A stretch of 64,000 nucleotides of DNA from an uncultured Corynebacterium sp. (GCF_946221935.1 NZ_CAMIGN010000001.1:124001-188000); one strand, 5' to 3'. Shown: positions 40,897-50,799, counted from the stretch's first letter. The notes: generated by a model not told the origin, from the sequence alone. Translations and numbers: made by a program.

Positions 40897-42528
40897 CTAC
40901 AGGTAGTGCTGTACCTTCTGCGCGATGTCCGGCCAGTGTAGATCGAGTCGGCGGGAGGCGCGGCGGTTCAAGATCCAGACGACACCGATGACGATGACCC
41001 CGTGGAGCAGTACGCCTGCCCAGCTTAGAAGAGGGATGTCGGCAACGCTGTCGCTGTTGCTAGCGGAGGTCTCCAACGGGATGAGCATTAGAAGCGCACC
41101 CGGCAGGATGGATAGGCTCAAGATCAGCATCATCGCGAATGCGGAGATCAAAGCGCTGGAGCCACCATTACGCTGCTTAAAGGCATTGGTTCCCGGTGCA
41201 GTGGTCTGGGAGGGGAAGTAGGCGGCGCTGAAGTTCGCCATGGCAGAGGCGATAAAGACGGTCCCCAGCGTCAAGGCGCTGGCTAGAAGCCAGGCGGCGC
41301 TGAAGCTCTTGATGGCTCCCGCAGCGATGCAAATAATCAGCCAGATTGGGAGCAATACCGTCACGGTGGAAAGGGTGCGGCTGGTGACGATCTGCTTGCC
41401 GCGCACGCCGGCCACCATGTGCACCCAGTTGGACGGCCCGTCCATGCCTAGGGAGTTGCCCGCCACCTGTTGGGGGCCAAGGGATACAAAGAACATCGCG
41501 AACCACAGCATCCAGCCGCTGTCGCTATTGGTCATTCCCATCAGCAGGTAAATAGCGCAGAAGACGACCACGAACGTCAGGCTCATTATGAAGCGGTTAT
41601 CGCGGCGCCAATAGCGAATCTCGCGGGAGTACAGTGCGCCAACGGGGGATGCGGGGACTCGCGGCAGTAGTAGGCTGTCTCCCTTCGCTGCTCGGGTGGC
41701 ATGTTGCGGAGGGAGGGGATTGTTCAGGTCGTGCTTGACGGCCACACGCAGCACAACAGTGACTGCGAGGATTGAAACGAGGCAGATCACACCCTTGGCG
41801 ATGCCCGTATTGACGCCACCATTTCCGATGTCGGTCAAGTCAGCGGCAGCGCCAGCGGCGGCGGCGAAGGGAGTCCAGGACATGATCGTGGAGCTGGTCT
41901 CCACGGCGGCGGTGGGATCCGAGCCATCGGAAAGCAACTGTGGAGAGAGATACAGCGCCAAAAAGCCGAAAGTGACGACGAAACCGGCGACATTGCCCCA
42001 GAGTTCGCTGAACTTGGTGGCAATGCTGCTGAGCGCAGCCGCGAGAGCTTCTCCCGCCAGGAGGGTGAATACTAGTTGGAGTACGCACCCGAGGATCCAC
42101 AGCGCGCCGGCGCCGGGGGAAGCCATCTTCGCAAAGGCAAGGTAACCGAGCACAGACATGATGATCGTGTTGACCAGCGAGATCGCGGCGCGGGAGTTGA
42201 GGAACATTGCCGTGACCATGCCTGGCAGGAGGTCACGGTCGGATAGTGGCAACGAGCTAAACATGCGTGGATCTAGCATGCGTTCCTCGCTGGGAAAGAT
42301 GGCTGATAGCGCGAGGTAGAGCACGCTGCCGAGCCCCATCGTCAGCACGAACATGGCCGGGTTGCCGTCGGACACGAGGATTCCGTAGCTGGTAAAGGCC
42401 AGGCCAACGCAGCCCATCACTGCGAAGATGGTGATGGCTACGGACGAAATGATCATCTGGATATTGCCTGTAAAGGCGTGTGCCCAGAGTGTGCAGTGGA
42501 GTTTGAGAAGGGTCTTGGTTTTCGACAC
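40897..42528 (-). CDS. ABC exporter, membrane subunit
   Basis: 543 residues with about a dozen hydrophobic helices and no ATPase motif. It looks like a large ABC-2-type permease: N-terminal SKTKTLLKLHCTLW, repeated membrane segments such as MIISSVAITIFAVMGCVGLA and a cytoplasmic loop RYWRRDNRFIMSLTF. Substrate unknown. GTG start at 42528 with AGGA just upstream, five bases after the stop of the ATPase gene, so the two form one operon. Confidence 0.82.
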   Translation of the reverse strand: MSKTKTLLKLHCTLWAHAFTGNIQMIISSVAITIFAVMGCVGLAFTSYGILVSDGNPAMFVLTMGLGSVLYLALSAIFPSEERMLDPRMFSSLPLSDRDLLPGMVTAMFLNSRAAISLVNTIIMSVLGYLAFAKMASPGAGALWILGCVLQLVFTLLAGEALAAALSSIATKFSELWGNVAGFVVTFGFLALYLSPQLLSDGSDPTAAVETSSTIMSWTPFAAAAGAAADLTDIGNGGVNTGIAKGVICLVSILAVTVVLRVAVKHDLNNPLPPQHATRAAKGDSLLLPRVPASPVGALYSREIRYWRRDNRFIMSLTFVVVFCAIYLLMGMTNSDSGWMLWFAMFFVSLGPQQVAGNSLGMDGPSNWVHMVAGVRGKQIVTSRTLSTVTVLLPIWLIICIAAGAIKSFSAAWLLASALTLGTVFIASAMANFSAAYFPSQTTAPGTNAFKQRNGGSSALISAFAMMLILSLSILPGALLMLIPLETSASNSDSVADIPLLSWAGVLLHGVIVIGVVWILNRRASRRLDLHWPDIAQKVQHYL

Positions 42529-42533
42529 TGGTC

Positions 42534-43415
42534 CTACCCTTCGTGGTGGTGGGTGGGCAGGTCACGTCCGCTGTGTTCGGCTTGTCCACCGCGCAGCCAG
42601 CCGAAGGATTGCGTATCCAGCTGCTTGCCGCCTACGGCCTCAACGAAGCGTTCGGAGAGGGACTTGCCCGCGCGCACCTGCTCGGTGGTACCGGCGGCAA
42701 CGACGGTGCCCTGGTTGATGATTGCCACATGGTCGCAGAGTCCCTCGACCAGTTCCATGACGTGCGAGCTCATGATGACCGTGCCGCCCGCGCCGACATA
42801 GCGTCGCAGGATAGTGCGGATGACTTCGCCGGAAACGGGATCCACGGCCTCAAAAGGCTCGTCGAGGATGAGCACCTCCGGGCTGTGCAAAAGGGCACCG
42901 GCCAGCAGGATTTTCTTCTTCATACCCGCGGAGTAGTCGGCGATGTACTTCTTGCCGGCATCCTCTAGATCGAGTGCCTGCAGCAGGTCTGCAATGCGCT
43001 GCTGCAGTTCGTCGCCGGGGATGTCGCGGAGGTAGCCCAGATACTCAAGGTATTCCTTGCCGCTGAGGCGCTCGAACACGGGAAGGCCGTCCACCAGCAG
43101 ACCGTAACTACGCTTTGCTGCCAGTACTTCTTCTTCGGGTTGGGTGTTCTCGAGGTCGCTCCACAATGGGTGGCCGGCGATCCAGGAGTTACCGCCATCG
43201 GGGCGAATTATGCCCGTAGCTGCGAGGATGGCGGTGGTTTTACCGGCGCCGTTAGGGCCGACAATTCCGTAAAAGCTGCCCTTTGGCACGGTGAGGCTGA
43301 GATTATATACCGCCACCTTGCCAGGGAAGTTCTTATATAGATTGCGGATGACCAGCGCTGCGTCGCTGACCTCCGGATTTGTAGTTGTATGTGAGGGATA
43401 TGGCTCGTAAGTCAT
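42534..43415 (-). CDS. ABC exporter, ATPase subunit
   Basis: 293 residues. Walker A GIVGPNGAGKTTAILAATG, signature DYSAGMKKKILLAGAL, Walker B EVLILDEPFEAVDP and H-loop VIMSSHVMELVEG. The signature Y-S-A-G-M-K-K-K is typical of ABC-2-type exporters. Substrate unknown; partner is the downstream permease. The ATG at 43415 is chosen over 43424 because TAGTGT (43423-43428) lies seven bases before it. Confidence 0.9.
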   Translation of the reverse strand: MTYEPYPSHTTTNPEVSDAALVIRNLYKNFPGKVAVYNLSLTVPKGSFYGIVGPNGAGKTTAILAATGIIRPDGGNSWIAGHPLWSDLENTQPEEEVLAAKRSYGLLVDGLPVFERLSGKEYLEYLGYLRDIPGDELQQRIADLLQALDLEDAGKKYIADYSAGMKKKILLAGALLHSPEVLILDEPFEAVDPVSGEVIRTILRRYVGAGGTVIMSSHVMELVEGLCDHVAIINQGTVVAAGTTEQVRAGKSLSERFVEAVGGKQLDTQSFGWLRGGQAEHSGRDLPTHHHEG

Positions 43416-43541
43416 GTCTTTCACACTAACAGCGGCGTCTAATTAGAGGTGTTAAAGAAGTGTTTCTGTTGCCTCGGATGTGTAAGCGCCTTGGAAGTAT
43501 TCCATTTTTAGGTTGTTAGGCAAGTGCTGTCCGGGTGTCGT

Positions 43542-43547
43542 GCTATG
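43542..43547 (+). promoter_or_regulatory. Probable leuB promoter -10
   Basis: TGCTATGGT gives an extended -10 box about 40 bases before leuB; the -35 is unclear. The 163-bp region between the divergent ABC operon and leuB shows no leucine-rich leader peptide. Confidence 0.45.
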
Positions 43548-43587
43548 GTCATAATTGACCAGCTAGTGAGACAAAGGAGTTCATATA

Positions 43588-44604
43588 ATGAAACTCGCAG
43601 TGATTGCCGGTGATGGAATCGGTACTGAAGTAACGGCAGAAGCACTGAAAGTTCTGCACGCCTTGCGCGACGATGTAGAGACCACCGAATGCGACCTCGG
43701 TGCTCGCCGCTACCTGCGCAATGGTGAACTCCTGACCGACGAGGATCTGGACTCCCTGCGCGAGCACGACGCTATCCTGCTGGGCGCCATCGGCGACCCC
43801 CGCACCGTGCCCGCCGGCGTGCTGGAGCGCGGCCTGCTGCTGCCGCTGCGCTTCAAGCTGGACCACGCGGTGAACCTCCGACCGTCCAAGCTGTATCCCG
43901 GATCTTCCAGCCCGCTGGCGAACCCGGGTGACATTGACTTCGTCGTCGTGCGAGAGGGAACCGAAGGCCTCTACTGCGGTAACGGCGGCACACTGCGCGA
44001 GGGCACTGACCACGAGGTGGCGTCCGAAGTATCCCAAAACACCTACTTCGGTGTGGAGCGCGTGGTGCGTGATGCTTTCGAGCGCGCACAGAGCCGACGC
44101 AAGAAGCTGACATGGGTGCACAAGACGAATGTGCTGGTGAATGCCGGTGGCCTGTGGCAGCGCGCGATCGAGACAGTGGGGCAGGAGTACCCCGAAGTTC
44201 AGGTGGATTACAACCACATCGATGCCGCGACGATCTACATGGTCACCAAACCACAGGAATACGACGTCATTGTGACGGATAACCTCTTTGGAGACATCCT
44301 CACCGACCTGGCGGGCGCAGTCACCGGCGGCATCGGCCTGGCAGCCTCGGGCAACATCGACCCCTCGCGAAAGAACCCCTCCATGTTCGAGCCGGTGCAC
44401 GGCTCCGCACCGGACATCGCGGGCCAGGGGATTGCGGACCCCTGCGCGGCGATCCTGTCCGTCGCGCTCATGCTGCGCCATTTGGGCGATGACGCCAACG
44501 CGGAAGCCATCGAGGCCGCGGTTCTGGCGGAGGCAAGCTCACGCGACGGCGGCCCGGTCAAGACCGCGGAGGTTGGCGACCGAGTCGTCGCAAACCTCAA
44601 ATAG
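43588..44604 (+). CDS. leuB: 3-isopropylmalate dehydrogenase
   Basis: Oxidative decarboxylation of 3-isopropylmalate with NAD+, in leucine synthesis. 338 residues. Begins KLAVIAGDGIGTEVTAEAL. Substrate and Mg-binding sequences: NLRPSKLYPG, VVREGTEGLYCG, VHKTNVLVN and VTDNLFGDILTDLAGAVTGG; the NAD-binding part is MFEPVHGSAPDIAGQGIADP. AAAGGAG lies before the ATG at 43588. Monocistronic as seen here; converges with phoD. Confidence 0.95.
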   Translation: MKLAVIAGDGIGTEVTAEALKVLHALRDDVETTECDLGARRYLRNGELLTDEDLDSLREHDAILLGAIGDPRTVPAGVLERGLLLPLRFKLDHAVNLRPSKLYPGSSSPLANPGDIDFVVVREGTEGLYCGNGGTLREGTDHEVASEVSQNTYFGVERVVRDAFERAQSRRKKLTWVHKTNVLVNAGGLWQRAIETVGQEYPEVQVDYNHIDAATIYMVTKPQEYDVIVTDNLFGDILTDLAGAVTGGIGLAASGNIDPSRKNPSMFEPVHGSAPDIAGQGIADPCAAILSVALMLRHLGDDANAEAIEAAVLAEASSRDGGPVKTAEVGDRVVANLK

Positions 44605-44616
44605 GAAAAGTTGCCA

Positions 44617-44636
44617 GCCCGGCACATAGGCCGGGC
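44617..44636. terminator. Hairpin between leuB and phoD (convergent)
   Basis: GCCCGGC and GCCGGGC form a seven-pair stem in the 66 bases between the two stops. No T-run on either side; it may serve both genes weakly. Confidence 0.45.
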
Positions 44637-44670
44637 GAGTGCGCCGTGGTTTGCCGCGCTGCGCTGTGCT

Positions 44671-46395
44671 CTACTGTGCGCGCAGCGTCTTCGACCACAA
44701 CTCCTTGCCACGGGTGGTGAACAGCCGGACGGTGAGATCCTTCGAACCACCATCGATATCCACCTCTCCGAAGTGCTGGAAATCATCCAGCGGCGAGGAG
44801 TTCTGCTTATCCTTCGCCGGTGCGTGCACGTACACAACCTCCGGACCGAAGGTGCCGTCCATTTTGTTCGGACCGAATCCGCCGGCGTTCAACGGGCCAG
44901 AGACGAACTCCCAGAACGGTGCGAAATCCTGGAAATCCGCGCGATCCGGCGAGTAGTGGTGCGCAGCGGTGTAGTGCACGTCGGCGGTGAGCCACACAAC
45001 ATTTCGCACATCCTTGATGCCACTGAGGACGCGACCGATCTCCGCCTCGCGACCCACAGCCTTGCCACCCGCGCCATTTGATACGCCCTCCTGGTCATCC
45101 CCATCCGGCACGACGATGCCCAGCGGAAGGTCATTGGCGATGATCTTCCACGTAGCGGTGGAATTCTTAACTCCGTCGATCAGCCACTTTTCCTGCTTCG
45201 GCCCCAGAATGTGCCCCGGCTTGGTGGCAGACGTTCCGGCATCCGGGTTGCGGTCCTTGTAGCTGCGCATGTCCAGCACGAAGATATCCAGCAGCGAGCC
45301 GTAGGAGATCTTGCGGTACACGCGACCATCCACCGCCATCTTCCGATCGAGTGGCTGCCACTCATGGAAAGCCTGGAAGCCGCGCTGCGCAAGGAGGTTT
45401 ACATCCTTGACCTGGTACTTGTCGTCCTCCAGGATCTCGCCTGGGTACCAGTTGTTCGTCGTCTCGTGGTCATCCCACTGCACCAGCTGTGCGACCTTGG
45501 AGTTGAACAGCTTGTAGTTCTCGTCCATCAGGTTATAGGCGTGCTGGCCGCGGAACTCCTCCAGAGTTTCGGCCACCTTGTTTTTATACGGGCTGGTGAG
45601 GTTCTTAAACACGCGACCGTCGTCTAGCTTGTGGTTCGCCTCGATCGGACCGTCGGCGTAGACCGTATCGCCGGAGTGGATAAACAGATCCGGGTTGCGA
45701 TCCGCCATTGTCTTCCAGCAGTACATGCCACCGATGTCCGGGTTGATGCCGTAGCCCTGACCCGCCACATCGCCGGACCAGTGCAGGCGAATGTTCTTGT
45801 GCGCCTTTTTAGCGCCCGGGGCGGTACTCGGTGCGGTGGTGAAGCTGCCGATCACCGGCACGGAGCGCATGGAGGTTTCCTGATCCTCCATGGTCACGCG
45901 GTAGTGGATCTTCTTACCCGGCTCCAACCCGACCAAGCGGAGGCGGCCGGTTCCATCCGTTTCTGGGGTAAGAACGCTGTTGCTGCGGAACGTTTTGGTC
46001 TTGTGACGTGGAAACGCCGGATCTGTCGAGGCTTCGACGATCATCCGCGCCGGTCGATCGACACGGGACCACACGAGACCGCCGTCGGGCCGTACATCAC
46101 CGGTTGCGACGCCATGTGTCATCACCGGACGGGAGCGACGAAGTCCCACCGATCCCACTGCGCCGCTGGAGCCCACCGATGATCCGGCTGTGGAACCGGC
46201 CATGCTTCCGGCTTGCGAACCAAGAGCCTGCGCGACTCCGGTGCCGAGCAGGATGGCACCAGTGGTACCGGCTCCCGCTAGGAATGCACGGCGGGTGGTG
46301 AGGGAAGCAGAGTGTAGGAAAGCAGAGTGTGTGGAAGGCGTGTGCGAGGGGGAATCGAAATTGGAGGATTGAGGATTATTTCTGCGAGAAGTCAT
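44671..46395 (-). CDS. phoD: Secreted PhoD-type alkaline phosphatase/phosphodiesterase
   Basis: Hydrolyses phosphate esters outside the membrane, with Ca/Fe cofactors in characterised PhoD. 574 residues. Twin-arginine signal TTRRAFLAGAG, then a Gly/Ser/Ala-rich linker (AGSMAGSTAGSSVGSS). An N-terminal beta domain is followed by the metallophosphatase core: HWSGDVAGQGYG, FIHSGDTVYADGPI, VQWDDHETTNN and VVWLTADVHYTAAHHY. The ATG at 46395 is supported by TAATTT seven bases upstream (46403-46408). Export through Tat fits cofactor loading in the cytoplasm. Expression may respond to phosphate, but no Pho box was identified. Confidence 0.9.
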   Translation of the reverse strand: MTSRRNNPQSSNFDSPSHTPSTHSAFLHSASLTTRRAFLAGAGTTGAILLGTGVAQALGSQAGSMAGSTAGSSVGSSGAVGSVGLRRSRPVMTHGVATGDVRPDGGLVWSRVDRPARMIVEASTDPAFPRHKTKTFRSNSVLTPETDGTGRLRLVGLEPGKKIHYRVTMEDQETSMRSVPVIGSFTTAPSTAPGAKKAHKNIRLHWSGDVAGQGYGINPDIGGMYCWKTMADRNPDLFIHSGDTVYADGPIEANHKLDDGRVFKNLTSPYKNKVAETLEEFRGQHAYNLMDENYKLFNSKVAQLVQWDDHETTNNWYPGEILEDDKYQVKDVNLLAQRGFQAFHEWQPLDRKMAVDGRVYRKISYGSLLDIFVLDMRSYKDRNPDAGTSATKPGHILGPKQEKWLIDGVKNSTATWKIIANDLPLGIVVPDGDDQEGVSNGAGGKAVGREAEIGRVLSGIKDVRNVVWLTADVHYTAAHHYSPDRADFQDFAPFWEFVSGPLNAGGFGPNKMDGTFGPEVVYVHAPAKDKQNSSPLDDFQHFGEVDIDGGSKDLTVRLFTTRGKELWSKTLRAQ

Positions 46396-46529
46396 AACGG
46401 CCAAATTAACGATTCAATCTGTCGTAGCCGTGACGCAGAAACGAACTCACGGTTAATAGGTGAATAGGAGGCACAAGAGGAGGGGGCGAAACGAGAGAGC
46501 CCAGGCCAGGTGGAGTAGGGTATGAAAAC

Positions 46530-47342
46530 ATGCGAATTGCTCGAATTGCACACCCCGAGGGCATGGCGTTTGCGATCGTCGAAGGGGGGCAGCCGGATGG
46601 AACCGGCGCCACCTGCCGCGAGATCGCCGGCCACCCGTTCGGCCAGCCAGAATTCACCGGAAAGTCGTGGCCCATCGAAGAGGTCCGGCTACTGGCTCCG
46701 ATCCTGCCATCGAAAATCGTTGCCGTCGGGCGAAACTACGCTGACCACGTCAAGGAAGTCTTCGAGAAGAGTGCGGAACACCTGCCGCCGACCATCTTCC
46801 TCAAGCCGCCGACAGCCGTCGTGGGGCCGGAGGCTCCAATCCGCATTCCGGAATGGGCCACGCGCGTGGAGTTCGAAGGCGAACTGGCGATCGTCATTGG
46901 CCGCCCGTGCAAGGACGCCAACCGAAACAATTGGAAAGACGTAGTGCTGGGCTTCACCATCGTTAACGATGTTTCATCCCGCGACCTGCAGTTCCAGGAT
47001 GGTCAGTGGGCTCGCGCAAAGGGTCTCGATTCTTTCTGCCCGCTGGGTCCATGGATCGAGACTGCGGTAGACAGCATCGACATTGATAACCAGCCGATCA
47101 AGGCACACCTCACGCACGATGGCAAGACGGAAACCAAGCAGGATTCCAACTCCAACCAGATGATCAAGTCCATCCCGGAGATCGTTGAGTGGGTCTCGTC
47201 TGCCTTTACGCTGCTGCCGGGCGATGTGATTTGCACTGGCTCGCCCGCCGGTACCGCTGAGATGGTTCCAGGCGACCGCATTGAGGTGGAAATCCCGGGG
47301 CTGGGTAAACTGGCTAACCCGGTGCAGGCTTACGGCAAATAA
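46530..47342 (+). CDS. Fumarylacetoacetate hydrolase-family protein (possible oxaloacetate decarboxylase)
   Basis: 270 residues. FAH fold with the metal-binding Glu residues in RVEFEGELAIVIG and Asp in IVNDVSSRDLQ; conserved LLPGDVICTGSPAGT near the C-terminus. Family members cleave or decarboxylate beta-diketo or beta-keto acids. The C. glutamicum protein at the corresponding position (cg1458) was shown to be an oxaloacetate decarboxylase, so that is the best guess. TAGGGT lies eight bases before the ATG at 46530. Confidence 0.85.
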   Translation: MRIARIAHPEGMAFAIVEGGQPDGTGATCREIAGHPFGQPEFTGKSWPIEEVRLLAPILPSKIVAVGRNYADHVKEVFEKSAEHLPPTIFLKPPTAVVGPEAPIRIPEWATRVEFEGELAIVIGRPCKDANRNNWKDVVLGFTIVNDVSSRDLQFQDGQWARAKGLDSFCPLGPWIETAVDSIDIDNQPIKAHLTHDGKTETKQDSNSNQMIKSIPEIVEWVSSAFTLLPGDVICTGSPAGTAEMVPGDRIEVEIPGLGKLANPVQAYGK

Positions 47343-47366
47343 GCCCGCGAAACTTCCGGCTTCGCG

Positions 47367-48509
47367 CTAGATCTTCCGCAGCGCTGCAGGCACATTAAGT
47401 GCCCGCAGCGCTGTTTGCAGCTTCGCGGACGTTTCTTCCGCCTCCTTCATCGGATCCGAGTCCACGACGATGCCTCCGCCAGCCCAGGCACGTGCAGTGT
47501 TGTCCTCCACGATGGCACAGCGGATAGAGACCATAAACTCCCCATCGCCGCTGGAATCGCACCAGCCAACCGCACCGGAGTAGAACTCGCGTGGGGACTT
47601 CTCCTGCGCAATAACCCCCAATGCATCATCGGTTGGTGTGCCACCGATGGCCGGGGTGGGGTGCAGCATCAGCGCCAAATCCAATGCGGAATACTCGTCA
47701 TCCCGCAGGGTGCCCGTGATCTGGGTTCCCAGGTGGATCATCTCGTTAGTCTCATGGATTTCGGGAGTATCCGGGATGTCCAGCTTTTCGCACAATGGTA
47801 CCAACACACGGCGATAATGCTCCACCACAAAGCGGTGCTCGCGTAAATCCTTGGTGGAATTCGCGAGTTCGCGCGCTGTGGCGTCATCAACAGAGAAGTT
47901 TCCGGTGCGCGGTGCGGAACCGGCCAGGGGGAAGGCCGAGATCTCGCGACCATCGCGACGAATCAGCATCTCCGGTGAACTGCCGACGAACATCGCGCCC
48001 TGGTACTCGTCACGGCCGGTGGCAGAAAGATCCACGGCGAAGCCATCACGGTAAGCGGACAGGTCGATCAGGCGGGCGGCAATCAACAGCGGGTCCACGG
48101 TCTCGGCGTAGGTGATGTCCACGGCACGGGCCAGCACCACCTTCTCTAGACGGGACTGCTGGATTGTGGCGACGGCGGCGGCGACCATCGCAGTGTGTTC
48201 CTCTGTGGTGGTCTGTGGCTCCACGGATTCCACGGTGAGGTGGCGGGCGGCACCCTTGCCGCGAAAGAACGCGGGTGGCTCTAGCGGGCCTTCGGCACGG
48301 GTGACGGTCTCCGGTTCCATGAGCGCTGCACGGAGGGAAGTGTCGAAGGGGAAGGCGCCCACAATCAAGTCTGCATCCTTGTTTCGGAGTGCTGTGGATG
48401 CTTCAAAAGGATCCGGGAAGGTCGCTTTACGCCCCTGGGTGCGGATACTGCGATCTGGTCGGGAAAGCAGGAAATCCGGGGCGGTTGCCGGTCGCTGCTC
48501 GTGGGTCAT
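47367..48509 (-). CDS. Isochorismate synthase
   Basis: Converts chorismate to isochorismate, for menaquinone or a salicylate/dihydroxybenzoate-type product. 380 residues. Chorismate-binding fold: EKVVLARAVDI with the conserved Lys, FVGSSPEMLIRRDG, FPLAGSAPRTG, the catalytic-site LHPTPAIGGTPTDDAL and the C-terminal WAGGGIVVDSDPMKEAEET with metal-binding Glu. MenF and EntC types cannot be separated here; no other men or ent gene is nearby. The start is the ATG at 48509 because TAAAAT (48517-48522) lies seven bases upstream; the frame up to 48656 is rejected. Confidence 0.88.
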   Translation of the reverse strand: MTHEQRPATAPDFLLSRPDRSIRTQGRKATFPDPFEASTALRNKDADLIVGAFPFDTSLRAALMEPETVTRAEGPLEPPAFFRGKGAARHLTVESVEPQTTTEEHTAMVAAAVATIQQSRLEKVVLARAVDITYAETVDPLLIAARLIDLSAYRDGFAVDLSATGRDEYQGAMFVGSSPEMLIRRDGREISAFPLAGSAPRTGNFSVDDATARELANSTKDLREHRFVVEHYRRVLVPLCEKLDIPDTPEIHETNEMIHLGTQITGTLRDDEYSALDLALMLHPTPAIGGTPTDDALGVIAQEKSPREFYSGAVGWCDSSGDGEFMVSIRCAIVEDNTARAWAGGGIVVDSDPMKEAEETSAKLQTALRALNVPAALRKI

Positions 48510-48659
48510 GGCTGCCATTTTACTGCTTGTGGTTTTGGCAGGCCGCCTCGGTATGGGGTCGGCGCTACGGGGCGGAGGGGTAAGTTTGTCGTTGCATGTG
48601 GAGCACCGTGGGGTGCCAGCAGTGCTTTTGTGAATTCTGGATTGGACCACTCGCATGAA

Positions 48660-49481
48660 ATGATGGTGCTTATGAATACAGAATCAGGTGCACAGTCGAC
48701 ATCGGATGCACAGTCTGTCGAGTTTGCCACGGCAATGAACTACTCTCTTGGGGCACACAGCGGTGCCGAGGCTCTTGAGGCTGTCGCGAATTCTCCCTTC
48801 GACAAGGTGGAACTGTGGTGGCCATGGGATACGCCGCACCCTTCTGAGCAGCAGATGCGCCAGCTCGTGGAAGCGCTAGCCAAGGGACGCCAGGAGAATC
48901 CGCGCCAGCTTGTCGCTTTGAACCTGTGGGCCGGTGACCTGGCCGCCGGCGATCGGGGAGTGCTGCACTTGGTCGGTTCGGAGGATCCTGAAGATGAGGG
49001 CGACTCCGCCATTACTGAGGAGCTCATCGAGCACCTCAATGTGATTGAGTATCTGCACCGTCTCACAGGTGTGCGTCGCTTTAATGTGCTTGTGGGGCGT
49101 GGCGGACGCGTGTTGCAACGCCGTCAGGTGCGGGCCTTCGCTGCGGTGGCGAAGCGCTTGGCTAGATTCGGCGGTATCGCGCTTATCGAGCCGCTTAGTG
49201 GCATTGAGAACTACCCTGTGACCAGTATTAAGGAGGCAGCGCCCCTCGTTGCTGCAGGTGGTCGCCTTCTTCTTGACGCCTACCACCTGGCCGCTAACGG
49301 TGAGGACTGGACTTGGCTTGCCGACCGTGGGCCGGGGTATGAATTGTGGCCGGAGCATATTCAAATCGCGGACTTCCCAGGTCGCGGTGTGCCGGGGAGT
49401 GGGGATACCCCGCTAGGCGAGTGGGTCAATGCGCTGCGTGAAGCTGGCTATGAGGGTGAGGTCGTCCTCGAGCACGTTTAG
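48660..49481 (+). CDS. Sugar phosphate isomerase/epimerase-like TIM-barrel protein
   Basis: About 273 residues. Xylose isomerase-like TIM barrel of the AP-endonuclease 2/hydroxypyruvate isomerase superfamily: FATAMNYSLG at the start, VELWWPWDTPHPS, LNLWAGDLAAGDRG, GIALIEPLSGIENYP, LLLDAYHLAANGED and HIQIADFPGRGVPGSG, ending GEVVLEHV. The ALIEP, LLDAYH and HIQIAD motifs supply the metal ligands of hydroxypyruvate isomerase-type enzymes. Substrate unproven. The start is uncertain: ATGs at 48660, 48663 and 48672 are in frame and none has a clear signal. Confidence 0.8.
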   Translation: MMVLMNTESGAQSTSDAQSVEFATAMNYSLGAHSGAEALEAVANSPFDKVELWWPWDTPHPSEQQMRQLVEALAKGRQENPRQLVALNLWAGDLAAGDRGVLHLVGSEDPEDEGDSAITEELIEHLNVIEYLHRLTGVRRFNVLVGRGGRVLQRRQVRAFAAVAKRLARFGGIALIEPLSGIENYPVTSIKEAAPLVAAGGRLLLDAYHLAANGEDWTWLADRGPGYELWPEHIQIADFPGRGVPGSGDTPLGEWVNALREAGYEGEVVLEHV

Positions 49482-49581
49482 TGCGTGGCAAGGCTGTGTG
49501 TAGTGGGAACCTGATGAAGTTATAAGAGAATCGGCGTGTCACGAGAGTGATGGAGAGCTCATTGCCTCTACTGTTACTCTT

Positions 49582-50658
49582 GTGACTCATGTGACTTCTG
49601 TTAGAAATGTGAAAGCTGCGCGGTTTGCTGTTCTCGTGGCCGTTTCCATCGCAATGGCCGTGACGATGCTTGCTGCCATGCTTGTCGGGGGAGGGGGTGT
49701 GGCGCAGGCACAGCCGGCGCCAGCTCCCAAACCTGCTCCTGCGCCCGCTCCAGCACCAGCGCCTAAGCCCGCGCCAGCTCCAGCTGCCAAGCCTGCGCCC
49801 GCTCCTGCACTGGCTCCCAAGCCTGCACCGGCACTGGCGGGAAAGAAGGCGTCCACAATAGAAAAGGCGCAACCGGGACGACCAGAGAATATTGAGTTCA
49901 CCCGTCCTGACGGCAGTGTCCGCAGTGCGATCGTGAGCGTTACCTCGAACTATGACCCGGCCAAACCTGTTCCGGTTCTCTTAGGTTTTGGAGGGCGCGA
50001 CGATACGCCGGAGAATTACCGCAACTACTCGCGGTTCTCGAACACGGGAGCGGCCAATGAGGCGATTGTCGTGTACCCGCGCGGGGTAAACAATGCCTGG
50101 GAAGGTGCACCCTACGCCACGACGAAGCGTGGCCAGGATGTGGATTTCGTACGGCAGATCGTCCATGAGCTGGGTACGAAATTCAATATCGACCGCAACC
50201 GCATCTACGCTGCGGGCATGTCCAACGGTGGTGGGTTCGTGATGAACCTGGCTTGCCAGGCGCCCGACCTGGTTGCGGGTGTGGTGAGCGTGTCTGGAGC
50301 TTTCTATAACCCGGTGAACGAGGGTTGTGTGCCAGGGTCGGTGCCGACGTTCATGATTCATGGGCGGCAGGATGAGCTAACCCACTATGACGGTGGGATG
50401 CTGCACGATGCTCCGTATCTTCCTGCGCCAAGGCTGATTCACTCGCGTGCGATGCGCAATGGGTGCGCTCCGCAGCCGGTAGTGGAGCAGAAGCCCAGCA
50501 ATGTTACCCAGTTTGGTTACCCTGGCTGCCGGGATGAAGCTGTCTTCTGGCGCATTAATGACCAGGGGCACAACTGGCACTTCGCGCCAGATGTTGCAAA
50601 CGAGGCGTGGAACTTCCTTGCGCGTCAGAACAAAGCGTTGCCGCGAGCCGCTGGCTAG
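49582..50658 (+). CDS. Secreted PHB depolymerase/feruloyl esterase-like protein 1
   Basis: 358 residues, alpha/beta hydrolase of the LpqC/PHB-depolymerase type. Signal peptide ending VAQAQ, then about 45 residues of Pro-Ala-Lys repeats (PAPAPKPAPAP) likely forming a wall-spanning linker. Catalytic Ser in GMSNGGGFVM, Asp in MIHGRQDELT, His in DQGHNWHF. Substrate unknown; an ester on a polymer or lipid is likely. The GTG start has TACTGT seven bases upstream (49569-49574). It is followed by a paralogue 141 bp downstream. Confidence 0.85.
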   Translation: MTHVTSVRNVKAARFAVLVAVSIAMAVTMLAAMLVGGGGVAQAQPAPAPKPAPAPAPAPAPKPAPAPAAKPAPAPALAPKPAPALAGKKASTIEKAQPGRPENIEFTRPDGSVRSAIVSVTSNYDPAKPVPVLLGFGGRDDTPENYRNYSRFSNTGAANEAIVVYPRGVNNAWEGAPYATTKRGQDVDFVRQIVHELGTKFNIDRNRIYAAGMSNGGGFVMNLACQAPDLVAGVVSVSGAFYNPVNEGCVPGSVPTFMIHGRQDELTHYDGGMLHDAPYLPAPRLIHSRAMRNGCAPQPVVEQKPSNVTQFGYPGCRDEAVFWRINDQGHNWHFAPDVANEAWNFLARQNKALPRAAG

Positions 50659-50799
50659 GGGGGATTGGTACCCCCGAAACGCCTCGCATGGGTCACACAA
50701 GTAGTCAACTTTTGATTTGTTTAACATGGGGTACACCCACTTTAAGTGTTTTGTAAGTAAAACTTTCTGATTTTTCGGATCAACGTGTATGTTTGAACG

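Noticed and set aside
43425..43587. Leucine-rich leader peptide or T-box before leuB
   Set aside because: No short frame with a run of leucine codons and no T-box-like sequence was found.
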